A DNA stretch of 64,000 bases, from NCBI RefSeq assembly GCF_001968815.1, contig NZ_MIEQ01000070.1, positions 62,001 to 126,000 on the forward strand, written 5' to 3'. The stretch's first letter is position 1. Each line of letters opens with the position of its first letter. The notes below the pieces were generated by a model. The model was not told the origin of the DNA. It saw only the letters and a program-made list of their open reading frames with translations, and ran no database searches. The DNA comes from Motiliproteus sp. MSK22-1 (GTDB lineage Bacteria; Pseudomonadota; Gammaproteobacteria; Pseudomonadales; Balneatricaceae). A program made the translations under genes and the position numbers. Of the stretch, positions 1 through 8,900 are shown in pieces.

Positions 1-413
1 TGTTGGCCGGGACATTAAATACCCTGGCGTTAATTACCAGTAGCTATTGTGTTGCTCGGGCGATGGCCGCCATCAGAACCAATAATTCGTCTGATTGTTT
101 GAAATGGCTGGGTTGGACCTTAGCTTTGGCGGCCTGTTATTGCGGTGTTAAGACCTGGGAGTATTTTTGGAATCTGGAAGCAGGGCTGAGCTCTCGAACC
201 GATCTGTTTTTTACGCTCTACTACTACCTGACATTTAATCACCTGCTTCATGTGTTGATGGGTATGTGCACCATCGGATGGGTGGCGTTTCGGACATTTC
301 TTGGAAGCTATAACGCTATTAATCATGAAGGGCTGGAAAGTGCTGCATGTTACTGGCATATGATTGATCTTGCCTGGATCATCATCTTCCCCCTGCTTTA
401 CGTTTTGAGATAA
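1..413 (+). CDS. norE: NorE-like cytochrome c oxidase subunit III family protein (5' end outside window)
   Basis: Heme-copper oxidase subunit III homologue of the short NorE type, an inner-membrane accessory protein usually encoded with nitric oxide reductase. The reading frame is open to the left edge, so the N-terminus lies outside the window; the first start-like codon (TTG at 3) need not be real. About four membrane segments are visible, the last ending in YWHMIDLAWIIIF, which matches the conserved C-terminal YWHFVD-type helix of subunit III. The next gene starts 4 bases after the stop and encodes a COX4-like protein, the classic norE-norF pair. The family is clear; NorE rather than another subunit III protein rests on size and on the norF neighbour. 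Catalytic norCB is not in view. Confidence 0.72.
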   Translation, partial: LAGTLNTLALITSSYCVARAMAAIRTNNSSDCLKWLGWTLALAACYCGVKTWEYFWNLEAGLSSRTDLFFTLYYYLTFNHLLHVLMGMCTIGWVAFRTFLGSYNAINHEGLESAACYWHMIDLAWIIIFPLLYVLR

Positions 414-417
414 CACT

Positions 418-717
418 ATGGGCATCAATAAAAATACTGAGACAGGCCGGCTGACTGGTTGTTGGCTGTTATTGATTCTGTTGACCTTGGCTAGTGCCTT
501 TATCGCAGAATCGGCAGAGCCGGATGTTTCGATGGTGCTGTTGGTTAGTGCCGCTATCATTTGCAAGGGACAGCTTATCATTGACCGGCTGATGGGGCTG
601 AAAAAAGCCCCACCCCTTATTCGCTTAATAATGCTTTGCTACTTTTATACTTTGCCCTCAGCAATCGCACTGGCTTTGCTGTTCCCTGAACAGTTGGCAA
701 ATTTAACCACGCTGTAG
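418..717 (+). CDS. norF: NorF-like prokaryotic cytochrome c oxidase subunit IV family protein
   Basis: A 99-residue membrane protein with three hydrophobic segments (about residues 14-31, 38-55 and 68-90). Its core, including CKGQLIIDRLMGLKKAPPL between helices 2 and 3, matches the COX4_pro/NorF pattern, in which a K-x-x-x-I-x-x-x-F/L-M-x-L-(K/R) stretch follows helix 2. It begins 4 bases after norE, so the two are probably co-transcribed and translationally linked. NorF proteins are needed for full NO reductase activity in some denitrifiers, but their exact role is unsettled. Together with the ANR-like and Dnr-like regulators elsewhere in the window, this supports an NO-detoxifying or denitrifying lifestyle. 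Confidence 0.72.
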   Translation: MGINKNTETGRLTGCWLLLILLTLASAFIAESAEPDVSMVLLVSAAIICKGQLIIDRLMGLKKAPPLIRLIMLCYFYTLPSAIALALLFPEQLANLTTL

Positions 718-1214
718 CCTTATTCCAAAACTAGGATCTATCGGTGAACAAGGCTGAAGTTACAGCTGTAGCCATTCTACTAGAAGAAAAAGTTTAATTA
801 AAATAAGTCTTTAAATGCTTTTTGTCAAAAGTGGGCGGTGAATAAAATACTTGATATTTGGCTGATCTCCACATATGTTCTCCTTAGCTTTTGTAGGTAC
901 TCAATTGAGGCTCCGATAGATCTGCTTTCAGAATGGTCATTCTAACAAGCAGAGCAGTATTGATTCCTGTAGTACTCACGTGGGTGATACCAGGCACTAC
1001 TCGGACCTTAAATATCAGCCATATTTTTAATGGCGATAGATTGAATGCCGATAATCATTCGAGTACTTCCAGGCGGTTAGTTGTGTACTTTTAGATGGTT
1101 AGTTGTGTGCCTTTAGGCGGTTGCTTGTGTACTTCTGGAGAAGCCCTTGTGTGCTTCTGGATAGTCATGCAGGTTAGATAGAAAAATTGTGAGTCGTCCT
1201 GTTACCGGGGAGTT
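718..1214 (+). other. Gene-free 497-bp interval with hairpin and tandem repeats
   Basis: No convincing coding region. It holds an imperfect hairpin at 922-952 (arms CTGCTT/AAGCAG outside AGAATG/CATTCT) and a degenerate 22-bp tandem array at 1071-1158, annotated separately. No T-run terminator is obvious after norF. Confidence 0.6.
1071..1158 (+). repeat. Four degenerate 22-bp tandem repeats
   Basis: Four consecutive 22-base units start at 1071, 1093, 1115 and 1137. All share the core (G)TTGTGTRC-TTY near the unit end and most begin AGGCGGTT or AGATGGTT. A partial unit ending GAGTACTTCC precedes the array. Since 22 is not a multiple of three and stops occur in all frames, it is non-coding. 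It has no spacers, so it is not CRISPR. It ends about 57 bases before the next start codon. Confidence 0.8.
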
Positions 1215-1688
1215 ATGGATAAAAATAAGGATAAGCGCGGAGCCGCGGTAAAGTTTCCTCCACCTCTTGTTTTCTTGGTTTTTATAGCCATGGCATATGG
1301 GTTGCACCGTGTTGTTCCTTTCGCTATCGGATTTTCTCCGGGCTTTAACTACAGCGGCTTGGCTGCTGTTATATTGGGTCTCGCTATTATTCTTTTGGCT
1401 GGATTGTCGCTTAAGCGTGCTTCAACAAGTATTGAGCCCTGGAAGCCAACGACACAGATAGTCTCATCAGGTGTTTTTGCTTATTCGCGTAATCCTATTT
1501 ATATTGCTTTCAGCCTTATTTCTATTGGAATCGGAGTTTTTCTGGATAGCTTCTGGGTTGTCATTAGCTGTGTTCCCTCATCAGTAGCCGTTTATTACCT
1601 GGCGATCAGGAAAGAAGAACGGTATTTGGAAAAAAAATTTGGAGAGGAATACTTAGCTTATAAGCGCAAGGTCAGACGCTGGTTATAA
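1215..1688 (+). CDS. Isoprenylcysteine carboxyl methyltransferase (ICMT)/PEMT-family membrane protein
   Basis: A 157-residue integral membrane protein with about four hydrophobic segments. The C-terminal half carries the ICMT/phospholipid methyltransferase signature: SGVFAYSRNPIYIAF (the R-N-P of the SAM/substrate site), then EERYLEKKFGEEYLAYKRKV with the conserved acidic pair. Such bacterial proteins are annotated as isoprenylcysteine methyltransferases, but most have no demonstrated substrate, because bacteria lack prenylated CaaX proteins; small-molecule or lipid O/N-methylation is as likely. The GGGGAG before the ATG is only two bases away, closer than usual, so the start is uncertain. 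It stands alone between the tandem repeats and the decarboxylase gene. Confidence 0.72.
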   Translation: MDKNKDKRGAAVKFPPPLVFLVFIAMAYGLHRVVPFAIGFSPGFNYSGLAAVILGLAIILLAGLSLKRASTSIEPWKPTTQIVSSGVFAYSRNPIYIAFSLISIGIGVFLDSFWVVISCVPSSVAVYYLAIRKEERYLEKKFGEEYLAYKRKVRRWL

Positions 1689-1892
1689 GGATTCTGTGAT
1701 CTCCCCGGAAAGTAGAGATATTTTCCGATATTTCATAGACTTATAGCTTGAGATTTACAGCTGTTTATTCAAACAATCGGATGGTTGCAGATGTGTAAGA
1801 ATGCTTGGGGTGGCATTGGACAATCCCTAATACCCTTGAGTAAAGAGTAATAATAATTAACTTAATGATAAAAATGATCTAAGGAACAGAAT

Positions 1893-3485
1893 ATGCCAAC
1901 AAAGGATAAATCGACCCAGATCAGAAGATCTCTTTCTCCGACTTACTGCCAGCGGGACTTTGATGAAGAGATTCCCACTCACAAAATTCCAGATGTTTCC
2001 CGTCCTGCTGATGTTGTTTATCGGTTGATTCGCGATGAGTTGGATCTGGATGGTAATCCATCGTTGAATTTGGCTTCTTTTGTAACGACCTGGATGGATG
2101 ATGAAGCCAAACAGCTGGCTGAAGACTCCATCAACAAGAATTTCATTGATTTTGATGAGTATCCTCAGACCGCGGTGATTCATAACCGCGTAGTTAACAT
2201 GCTTGCAGATCTTTTTCATGCGGAAATTCCTGAGGATTCTGATCTTAACAGTGAAAACCCTCCGTTTATGGGAACCGCAACAATTGGCTCATCTGAAGCA
2301 ATCATGCTTGGCCTTCTCGCCCATAAATGGAACTGGCGTAAGCGCAATAAAGCAAATCCAAATCGGTCAGCCAAAGACCAGCCTTATCTGATTTTCGGTA
2401 CAGATGTTCACACCTGTTGGGATAAATTTGCCCGATACTTCGATGTAAACGTTAAGTTTGTATATATGGAGCCAGGAAAATATCGAGTAACTGCCGATGA
2501 CGTTGAGGCGATTCTTGAGCGTCGTATCGTCGACGACCCGGAAGTAATGGCTCAGTGTGAGTATACCGAGGAAGAAGCAGGCGACCGCAAAATTGGAGAA
2601 CTGGTCAGCGCCGTCGGTTGTGTCGTTTGTACAACCTTCACCGGTGATATGGATGACGTTGCTGGCATTGATGCGATGCTTACCAGGAATGGTTGGGATA
2701 TACCGATTCATGTGGATGGTGCCAGCGGTGGCTTTGTTTTGCCTTTCACCGAAACAGAAGAGAATGCGGAACTCTGGGATTTCAGGCTGCCAAGAGTTGC
2801 TTCCATTAATGTGTCAAACCACAAATATGGTTTGGTTTACCCTGGCCTTGGCACCGTGCTATTCCGTAATCCGACAGTCGTACCCGAAGAGTTGTTTTTT
2901 GATATCAACTATCTGGGCGGGGAAATGCATAACTATAGCCTAAACTTCTCCCGGGCCAGCAGTATGGTGTTACTGCAATATTACAATTTGCTTCGACTGG
3001 GCCGGAAAGGGTATGGCACGGTGATGAAAAACTGTATGGACAATGCGGGCTATCTGGTGGAGCAGCTGCAACAAGACGAGACGCTAAAGCAGCTGTTTGA
3101 ACCGGTTAGCCGTACGGACCGTTTTCCTGTTGTGGCATTCAAGTTCGCAGACGACCTTCCGGCCGATATCAAATTTACTCTGCCAGAGCTCTCACACGAG
3201 CTGAAAAACAGTGGTTGGATTGTGCCAGCCTACACCATGCCGGCAAATGCAGAAGATGTGACTGTGATGCGGATAGTGGTGCGTGAAAACCTAAGCCGTG
3301 ATATGGCAGAAATGCTGATACTGGGCCTCAAGGAATCAGTCAGTTATCTGACAAACCTCACTAAAGATCGTGCAGAAAGACCTGTTAAGGAAACGCAAAT
3401 AACAGCAAGTACCGATGGCTATACGACGAGTGATATGGCAGATCCTTCAGAGACGGTAAAAGGACGCGCTCAGCACGTTTGTTAA
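1893..3485 (+). CDS. gadB: Glutamate decarboxylase (PLP-dependent, group II)
   Basis: Pyridoxal-phosphate enzyme expected to convert L-glutamate to GABA and CO2 in the cytoplasm. Family motifs are in order: GTATIGSSEAIMLG (about 127-140), HVDGASGGFVLPF (about 273-285) and the Schiff-base lysine K311 in SNHKYGL. AAGGAA lies 7 bases before the ATG. At 530 residues it is longer than the 466-residue E. coli GadB. The extra length is an acidic insertion of about 30 residues before the cofactor-binding strand (about 205-237) and a polar C-terminal extension of about 45 residues ending in cysteine. No GadC antiporter gene is adjacent, so a role in classic acid resistance is not shown. A related amino-acid decarboxylase specificity cannot be excluded. 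Confidence 0.88.
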   Translation: MPTKDKSTQIRRSLSPTYCQRDFDEEIPTHKIPDVSRPADVVYRLIRDELDLDGNPSLNLASFVTTWMDDEAKQLAEDSINKNFIDFDEYPQTAVIHNRVVNMLADLFHAEIPEDSDLNSENPPFMGTATIGSSEAIMLGLLAHKWNWRKRNKANPNRSAKDQPYLIFGTDVHTCWDKFARYFDVNVKFVYMEPGKYRVTADDVEAILERRIVDDPEVMAQCEYTEEEAGDRKIGELVSAVGCVVCTTFTGDMDDVAGIDAMLTRNGWDIPIHVDGASGGFVLPFTETEENAELWDFRLPRVASINVSNHKYGLVYPGLGTVLFRNPTVVPEELFFDINYLGGEMHNYSLNFSRASSMVLLQYYNLLRLGRKGYGTVMKNCMDNAGYLVEQLQQDETLKQLFEPVSRTDRFPVVAFKFADDLPADIKFTLPELSHELKNSGWIVPAYTMPANAEDVTVMRIVVRENLSRDMAEMLILGLKESVSYLTNLTKDRAERPVKETQITASTDGYTTSDMADPSETVKGRAQHVC

Positions 3486-3579
3486 TATCAAGTCGCCGAA
3501 GAAATTGCTGTATAGATTTTTTGGCAAGTAAAGGTGTTTTAAACGGATGCTCATTTGTTGTCCGTATATGCGTGCAGGG

Positions 3580-3648
3580 TGAAAGCTGAGCGAATAGCCC
3601 GGCTTTCAATCAAGGAGTCGGCGCAGAGTGCCGACGGTTTTTGATTTT
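3580..3648 (+). terminator. Two stacked hairpins with T-tract: gad terminator or operon attenuator
   Basis: The hairpin with arms TGAAAGC (3580-3586) and GCTTTCA (3602-3608) is followed by GTCGGC (3617-3622)/GCCGAC (3630-3635) and then GGTTTTTGATTTT. The T-tract ends one base before AAGGA, the ribosome-binding site of the next gene. A weaker hairpin, ACGGA/TCCGT, lies at 3543-3565. It can terminate the upstream decarboxylase transcript; its position also suits transcription attenuation of the downstream operon. I recognise no riboswitch class. Confidence 0.6.
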
Positions 3649-3659
3649 AAGGAATTGAT

Positions 3660-4646
3660 ATGATCTATTCGACCTATATTAAGGCCAGTGCACCTGAAAA
3701 AGGTGAAGGTATAAGATTGGCTATTTATCAAGGAAAAGGCCCCGCTGGTACTGAACAAGCAATAGGCCACAACTTTGAAACCTTGATTCAAGCTGTGGAT
3801 GCAGCAAAACGCTTTGATGCCCAGTTGATCAGCTTCCCTGAGTTATTTATCAGTGGCTACGACCTGACGCCGGAAACAGGCCATGATTTGGCAATGGAAG
3901 TGGATGGGCCCTGGATGCGCAAAGTCGCCGAAGTGGCCAAAGAAAAAGAAATCGCCATCATATGCCCTTATCCTGAAAAAGCTCAGGTCGCCGGGGAAAC
4001 TCGTTTTTACGACGCCATGGCATTGTTTGACAGAGACGGTCGACTACTAAAGAACTACCGTAAAACTCACCTGTGGGGACCTGATGAAAGAAAGGTCTGG
4101 TCATTCGGGTATGTTTATCCTGAAGAAGGTGAGCCCTATACCGTCAGCTTGGTGAATGGGTTTCCTGTTGGCGTGCTTAATTGCTATGAGGGAGAGTTTT
4201 TTGAATTAGCTCGAATTCTGGCACTGAAAGGAGCCAAGCTAGTGGTGATACCAACTGCTGCAGACGAGTGGGCGACCCTGTCTGATGGCAGCCGCACGAA
4301 GAAGCCCTATCCAGATATTTCGAAAACGCTTCTTCCTTCCCATGCTTATGAAAATGAGATGTTCATTGCTTACAGCAATCATTGCAATGAAGAAACTGTG
4401 GATGGCAAAGTCCAGGCCAGTTATTTAGGGAACAGTATGGTGGCTGATCCTCATGGACAAATGGTCGTCGCGGCGCGAAATGAAGAGACGCTATTGGTCG
4501 CAGACTGCATACCTGGTGACTATGGCCCCACTCATCCTGAGAATACCCACTACCTGAAAGATCGTCGCCCCGAACTGTACAAAGAACTGGTTGCGACTGA
4601 AGTGGCATATGCGGGAGGGTTTGGCTACCCGGAAAAACCAGAATGA
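3660..4646 (+). CDS. Carbon-nitrogen hydrolase (nitrilase/amidase superfamily)
   Basis: A 328-residue cytoplasmic thiol hydrolase cleaving a C-N bond of an amide or nitrile; the substrate is unknown. The catalytic triad is visible: E61 in FPELFISGYD, K135 in YRKTHLWGPDE and C175 in LNCYEGEF. The length is typical of the superfamily, and the LWGPDE sequence recalls aliphatic amidase/R-amidase-like branches more than true nitrilases (inference). AAGGA precedes the ATG by 6 bases. It opens a co-directional cluster, and its stop overlaps the next start as ATGA, so it is translationally coupled to a TorT-like sensory binding protein. That suggests its substrate or product is related to the ligand being sensed. 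A structured leader with a terminator lies directly upstream. Confidence 0.85.
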   Translation: MIYSTYIKASAPEKGEGIRLAIYQGKGPAGTEQAIGHNFETLIQAVDAAKRFDAQLISFPELFISGYDLTPETGHDLAMEVDGPWMRKVAEVAKEKEIAIICPYPEKAQVAGETRFYDAMALFDRDGRLLKNYRKTHLWGPDERKVWSFGYVYPEEGEPYTVSLVNGFPVGVLNCYEGEFFELARILALKGAKLVVIPTAADEWATLSDGSRTKKPYPDISKTLLPSHAYENEMFIAYSNHCNEETVDGKVQASYLGNSMVADPHGQMVVAARNEETLLVADCIPGDYGPTHPENTHYLKDRRPELYKELVATEVAYAGGFGYPEKPE

Positions 4647-5851
4647 CAGATTCTTTCACCAACCTCAGTGATCTGAGAAATTCCAACGGAGCCTTGCATT
4701 ATGTATACAAGGCTTTGAGGGAATCTAAGGTTTTGAGGAAGCGGAACCCTGGGCTGCAGAAACTTGCAGCCCAGGCTGTTTTACTGATGGGGTTTTCGGT
4801 CGGTCTGTCCAGCCATGCCTGGGCGGAGAATCCCTGGTACCCCTTTCCTGTTGAGATCCCTATAAAAAATGAGACTAATACGGCAGTGACAAAACTTGCC
4901 GTTGATTACACTCCGGTGAGCGGAACAGAAAAGCCTTGGAAGCTATGTGTATCCTTTCCGCATATGAAAGATTCCTATTGGTTAGCTGTCAATTTCGGAG
5001 TGGCCACTGAGGTTAAGCGGCTGGGAGCCCGGATGAGGCTATTCCAGGCTGGTGGCTATGATAATTTGGCTACACAGATCCGGCAGATCAGAGAGTGCGT
5101 TGCGTCGGGAACTGATGGGGTTATTATCGGTGCTATTTCATTTGATGGATTAAATGATCTTGTGAAAGAGATACGCGATGCAGGGATCCCTGTCATTGAT
5201 GTAATTAACGGAATGTCTTCGGATGTGCTTTCGGCACGTTCCCTCGTGTCTTTTGAAGAAATGGGATATCGGGCAGGAGAGTATATCGCTCAGCGCCATC
5301 CAAAAGGTGGCCCTGTTGCTAAGATAGCGTGGTTTCCCGGACCGAAAGATGCCGGCTGGGTAAAAGTTGGTGATAGTGGGTTTAAAAAGGCAATTGCAAA
5401 TGGTTCTGTGGAACTGCTGGCAACCCGCTATGGGGATACGGGAAAGCGAGCGCAGACCGCTTTGTTGGAAGAAGTATTAGAAGCCCATCCTGACCTTGAC
5501 TACATAGCAGGTACAGCGGTAACAGCTGCTGCGGCTGTTAAAGTGCTCCGACTCAGAGGTTCCCAAAAGCAAGTCAAAGTAGTGGCTTATTACTTTACCC
5601 CGGATGTCTATCGGGGTATTAAACGCGGACATATTCTAGCGGCACCAACTGATTCTGCGGTCATTCAGGGACGTATTGCTGTTGATCAGGCAATTCGTAT
5701 CCTGGAAGGTAAACCGTACCATAAACAGGTCGGACCAAAAATCTATGTCATTGACCAGCAAAACATAAACTCCTTTGATCGCAGTACATCCCTCGCTCCT
5801 AGTGGCTTCAGGGCCACCTATTCGACTAATGTGCGATTGAATGAGGAGTGA
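4643..5851 (+). CDS. TorT-like periplasmic binding protein of a sensor kinase
   Basis: Periplasmic protein of the type 1 binding-protein fold, most like TorT, which in E. coli binds TMAO and presents itself to the TorS kinase rather than to a transporter. Visible pieces are KLCVSFPHMKDSYWLAVNFG, an N-terminal strand/helix typical of TorT, and DGVIIGAISFDG. No permease or ATPase gene is nearby, and a kinase gene follows, supporting sensing. The ATG at 4643 overlaps the hydrolase stop (ATGA) but gives a 30-residue extension before the signal peptide. A TTG at 4733, with GAGGGA about ten bases upstream, would start the protein at MRKRNPGLQK and give a normal signal peptide ending HAWA (about residue 61 of the long form). 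Ligand unknown. Confidence 0.8.
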   Translation: MTDSFTNLSDLRNSNGALHYVYKALRESKVLRKRNPGLQKLAAQAVLLMGFSVGLSSHAWAENPWYPFPVEIPIKNETNTAVTKLAVDYTPVSGTEKPWKLCVSFPHMKDSYWLAVNFGVATEVKRLGARMRLFQAGGYDNLATQIRQIRECVASGTDGVIIGAISFDGLNDLVKEIRDAGIPVIDVINGMSSDVLSARSLVSFEEMGYRAGEYIAQRHPKGGPVAKIAWFPGPKDAGWVKVGDSGFKKAIANGSVELLATRYGDTGKRAQTALLEEVLEAHPDLDYIAGTAVTAAAAVKVLRLRGSQKQVKVVAYYFTPDVYRGIKRGHILAAPTDSAVIQGRIAVDQAIRILEGKPYHKQVGPKIYVIDQQNINSFDRSTSLAPSGFRATYSTNVRLNEE

Positions 5852-5855
5852 CTGA

Positions 5856-5969
5856 ATGACAACGACTGAGCCGGAAAAGGGTGCCATTGATGATTATTTC
5901 CAGACGAACAGGTTTCAGATGATCAGATTGTCGTTCCTAACGGAATCCTTTATGGGTTACCAGCAATGA
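5856..5969 (+). CDS. Small ORF (37 residues) bridging binding protein and kinase
   Basis: The reading frame starts ATG ACA ACG ACT and ends CAG CAA TGA. A strong ribosome-binding site, GAGGAG at 5843-5848, lies 7 bases upstream, and the gene starts 4 bases after the TorT-like stop. Its stop overlaps the kinase start as ATGA, while the kinase itself lacks a good ribosome-binding site, so reading this ORF probably delivers ribosomes to the kinase. The peptide is polar with two acidic residues and a short hydrophobic stretch (MIRLSFL); no signal peptide or membrane helix is clear. I do not recognise a family. It could be a functional small protein of the sensory complex or only a coupling leader; the arrangement is direct observation, the function is inference. 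Confidence 0.5.
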   Translation: MTTTEPEKGAIDDYFQTNRFQMIRLSFLTESFMGYQQ

Positions 5970-8900
5970 CTAAAAGACGGGTAACAGTAAAAGTTGTCTG
6001 CTTTATGCTGGCATTAGTCGCGTCGTTGTATGGAGTCAATCAATGGGGGATGAACCTTAAAAAACAGGCTTCAGACAGTTGGTTGGAGAAAGCCGGTAAC
6101 GATACAAAGCAAATTACAGATACCAGTCTTTATTGGTTATCGTTGTTCCATACTCAGCTGAGGGGGCTCGCTTCCCTTTTTTATGGCTCTAGAAACATCT
6201 CCGAAGAAGAATATCTTAATGCTATTGAACTAACCGAAGGGGTCGAGATGGAGTCCGTGATCCCCCTGACGACTCTCGCATTTGCAATACAGCAGGACCC
6301 TGGAAACAGTCTTAACAGTCGTTTTCCGGTTCTTTTCAGTACGGATGTTGGCGGGGTGGTAGCCGTTGGTAATAACCTTATGGCTCAGCAGTCGACATCT
6401 GCTGTCGTTGAAGCAGCGCTGCGTCGCCCGGAAGCAGTAGCCGTTGGACCGATGTTTTTTGATCAAAACGGAGGGCGACAAATAACGTTAGCTATTACTG
6501 CCCCCAATGGCGGCCGGCAAGGTGTGTTGTTGTCAGTAGTGAATCTAACCGACTTCGTTATGGATTTAGACACTCTGCATATCCCTGATGGCTTAGTACT
6601 GCGTATTCTGGAACGGAGTAATGCTGAAGGAAGTGGTCTACCGGTCAGGAATAACAGCCGGGCTATTATTGGTTCAGAAACCGCTGAAAGAGGAGCTGTT
6701 GATACTTTTTATTACCCGACCCGAAGTGGCGATGCGCACTGGGATTATTATTGGGATGTGATGCCCGACTATCTCGGTGGTGTAGATACCACCTTAGGCA
6801 GTGTGGTGCAGGTTGGTGGGAGTGCTCTGGTTTTTGCCGTTTTTTCGATAGTTGGCTTTCTTTCTCTCCAGAATATCAGAGTTAACAGGTTAGTGATGGA
6901 GCGCACAATCGAGTTGGCTGAAGCATCGAAAGTCGCTGAGAGAGCCAATCAGGCGAAGTCCAACTTTCTCGCCAATATGAGTCATGAAATCCGTACTCCC
7001 ATGAATGCCGTTGTAGGAATGGGGCATTTGCTCAGTCAAAGTCAATTGACTCCTCAGCAAAGAGAGCATCTTAATAACATGCAAAGTAGTGCTCAAAATC
7101 TGCTGGGCATCATCGATGACATTTTGGATGTATCCAAAATAGAAGCTGGAAAAATGAGCTTAGAGCTTGCTCCGTTTAATCTTGAGCAGGTGTTGGAGCA
7201 ACTATCAAACCTGCTGGGAGTCAGGGCCGGGCAAAAAGGGCTGGAGATCTTATTTGATGTTTCCCCTTTGGTCCCGACTGATCTGGTGGGCGACGCCCTC
7301 CGGTTGAATCAGGTGCTGGTTAATCTTGTTGGTAACGCCATAAAATTCACAGAACAAGGTAGCATTCTTGTTGCGGTGCAGCCTCAATTTAAACCTACGG
7401 ATAAAAACTTGAATCTGCTTTTTTTGGTTCGTGACACCGGAATAGGCATGAATCCAAAGCAGGTTGACGAAGTCTTTAAAGCTTTCAGTCAAGCGGATAG
7501 CTCAACGACGAGACGATATGGTGGTACTGGACTTGGCCTGCATATCAGTAAGCAGTTGGTTGAGTTGATGGGAGGCACTTTGCAAGTGGAGAGTGTCTAC
7601 GGCAAAGGAAGTCAGTTCAGTTTCAATGCTGTTTTCCCTAGACAAGATAAGCAACATGAGCCGAATGTACTACCTCACAAAGCTCAGGGAAATCGTGTTC
7701 TGGTGGTCGATGACAACGAAATATCCAGAATGATTTTACGGACTCATCTTGAATCTTTTGGATTGGAAGTGACTACGGTCAACAGTGGAGTGGCTGCGTT
7801 ACATGAATTAACCCGGGTAGCTGATGAGGATGCTGATCAGCAATACCGCATGGTGTTTATGGACTGGCAGATGCCGGAAATGGATGGGATTGAAGCTTCA
7901 TTACAGATTAAGGGTGATCCAAAACTGATGAATAATGTCACCATCGTGATGGTGACTGCTTTTGATCGTGAAGAAGTGTTACAACATGCGGATCAAGTGG
8001 GATTGCAGGCAATTCTCACAAAACCTGTTAATCGCTCACATTTGTTTGACGTGGTTAATGGGATGTTGGTGGAGGGTGAGGCTCTTCGGTTAGAGGCTGA
8101 TCCAGAGGACAACAGTGCGAATGCATCGCCCAAAAAGCAGGACCTGAATGGCCATGTGCTGTTGGTAGAAGATAATCCGATCAATCAGTATATTGCTCAG
8201 ACATTGCTCGAAGGGATGGGGTTGGATGTTGAAATCGCCAACAATGGCTATGAAGCGGTAAGCGCCGTTGAAAATAGTGATTATGATGTTGTGCTTATGG
8301 ACCTTCAAATGCCAGAAATGGATGGTTTTGAGGCGACATGGCAAATTCGCAAGAAGAAAACAGCTGAAGAACTCCCCATCTTGGCGATGACTGCTCACGT
8401 GATGGCCGAGGATCGGCAAAAATGTCTGGATGTTGGGATGAACGGGCATTTTTCTAAACCGGTTGATCCGAAGAAATTAAGAACAATTCTCGCTCAATGG
8501 TTACCTGTCGCCTGTGGCGAAGTTTCCCGCGCACCTGAAATGGGTTTCAGTGAAACCAGCGCCCACAAGACCAAGGCCGATAAAAGCAGGATGTCTGAAA
8601 CAGGCGGGGTTGAGGAAAAGGGAGCAACAGATGGACAAAGGAGCAGTATCGATGATTCAGTAGTGGTCACGGATGTTGCCAAGGCATCGGGTTTATTGGA
8701 TCAAAAGGATTCTAAACCCCGTGAGGAGGTGTCTGATGCCACTGGTAGGAGCTCTTCAGTGGCAGGGTTACCTGAAGCAATACTCGGCATCGATATTCAG
8801 GCAGGAATGGACCGGTTAGAGGGAAATGCAGAAATATATTTAAGAGTTTTGGATAACTTTTACCGCGAACACCAGACTACCGCAGATGATATCAAAAATA

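Noticed and set aside
120-581. 153-codon ORF antisense to norE/norF
   Set aside because: Overlaps two well-supported genes on the other strand and has no ribosome-binding site or family features.
1071-1158. Possible CRISPR array
   Set aside because: Units are directly adjacent with no spacers, only 22 bp and degenerate; no cas genes in the window.
3486-3659. Known riboswitch (cobalamin, TPP, glycine, guanidine) before the hydrolase gene
   Set aside because: Compared by eye with the conserved cores of these classes; none present. Kept only as a structured leader.
4643-5851. TorT-like protein as sugar ABC transporter subunit
   Set aside because: No permease or ATPase gene nearby, best resemblance to TorT and adjacency to a hybrid kinase; sensing is the better reading.
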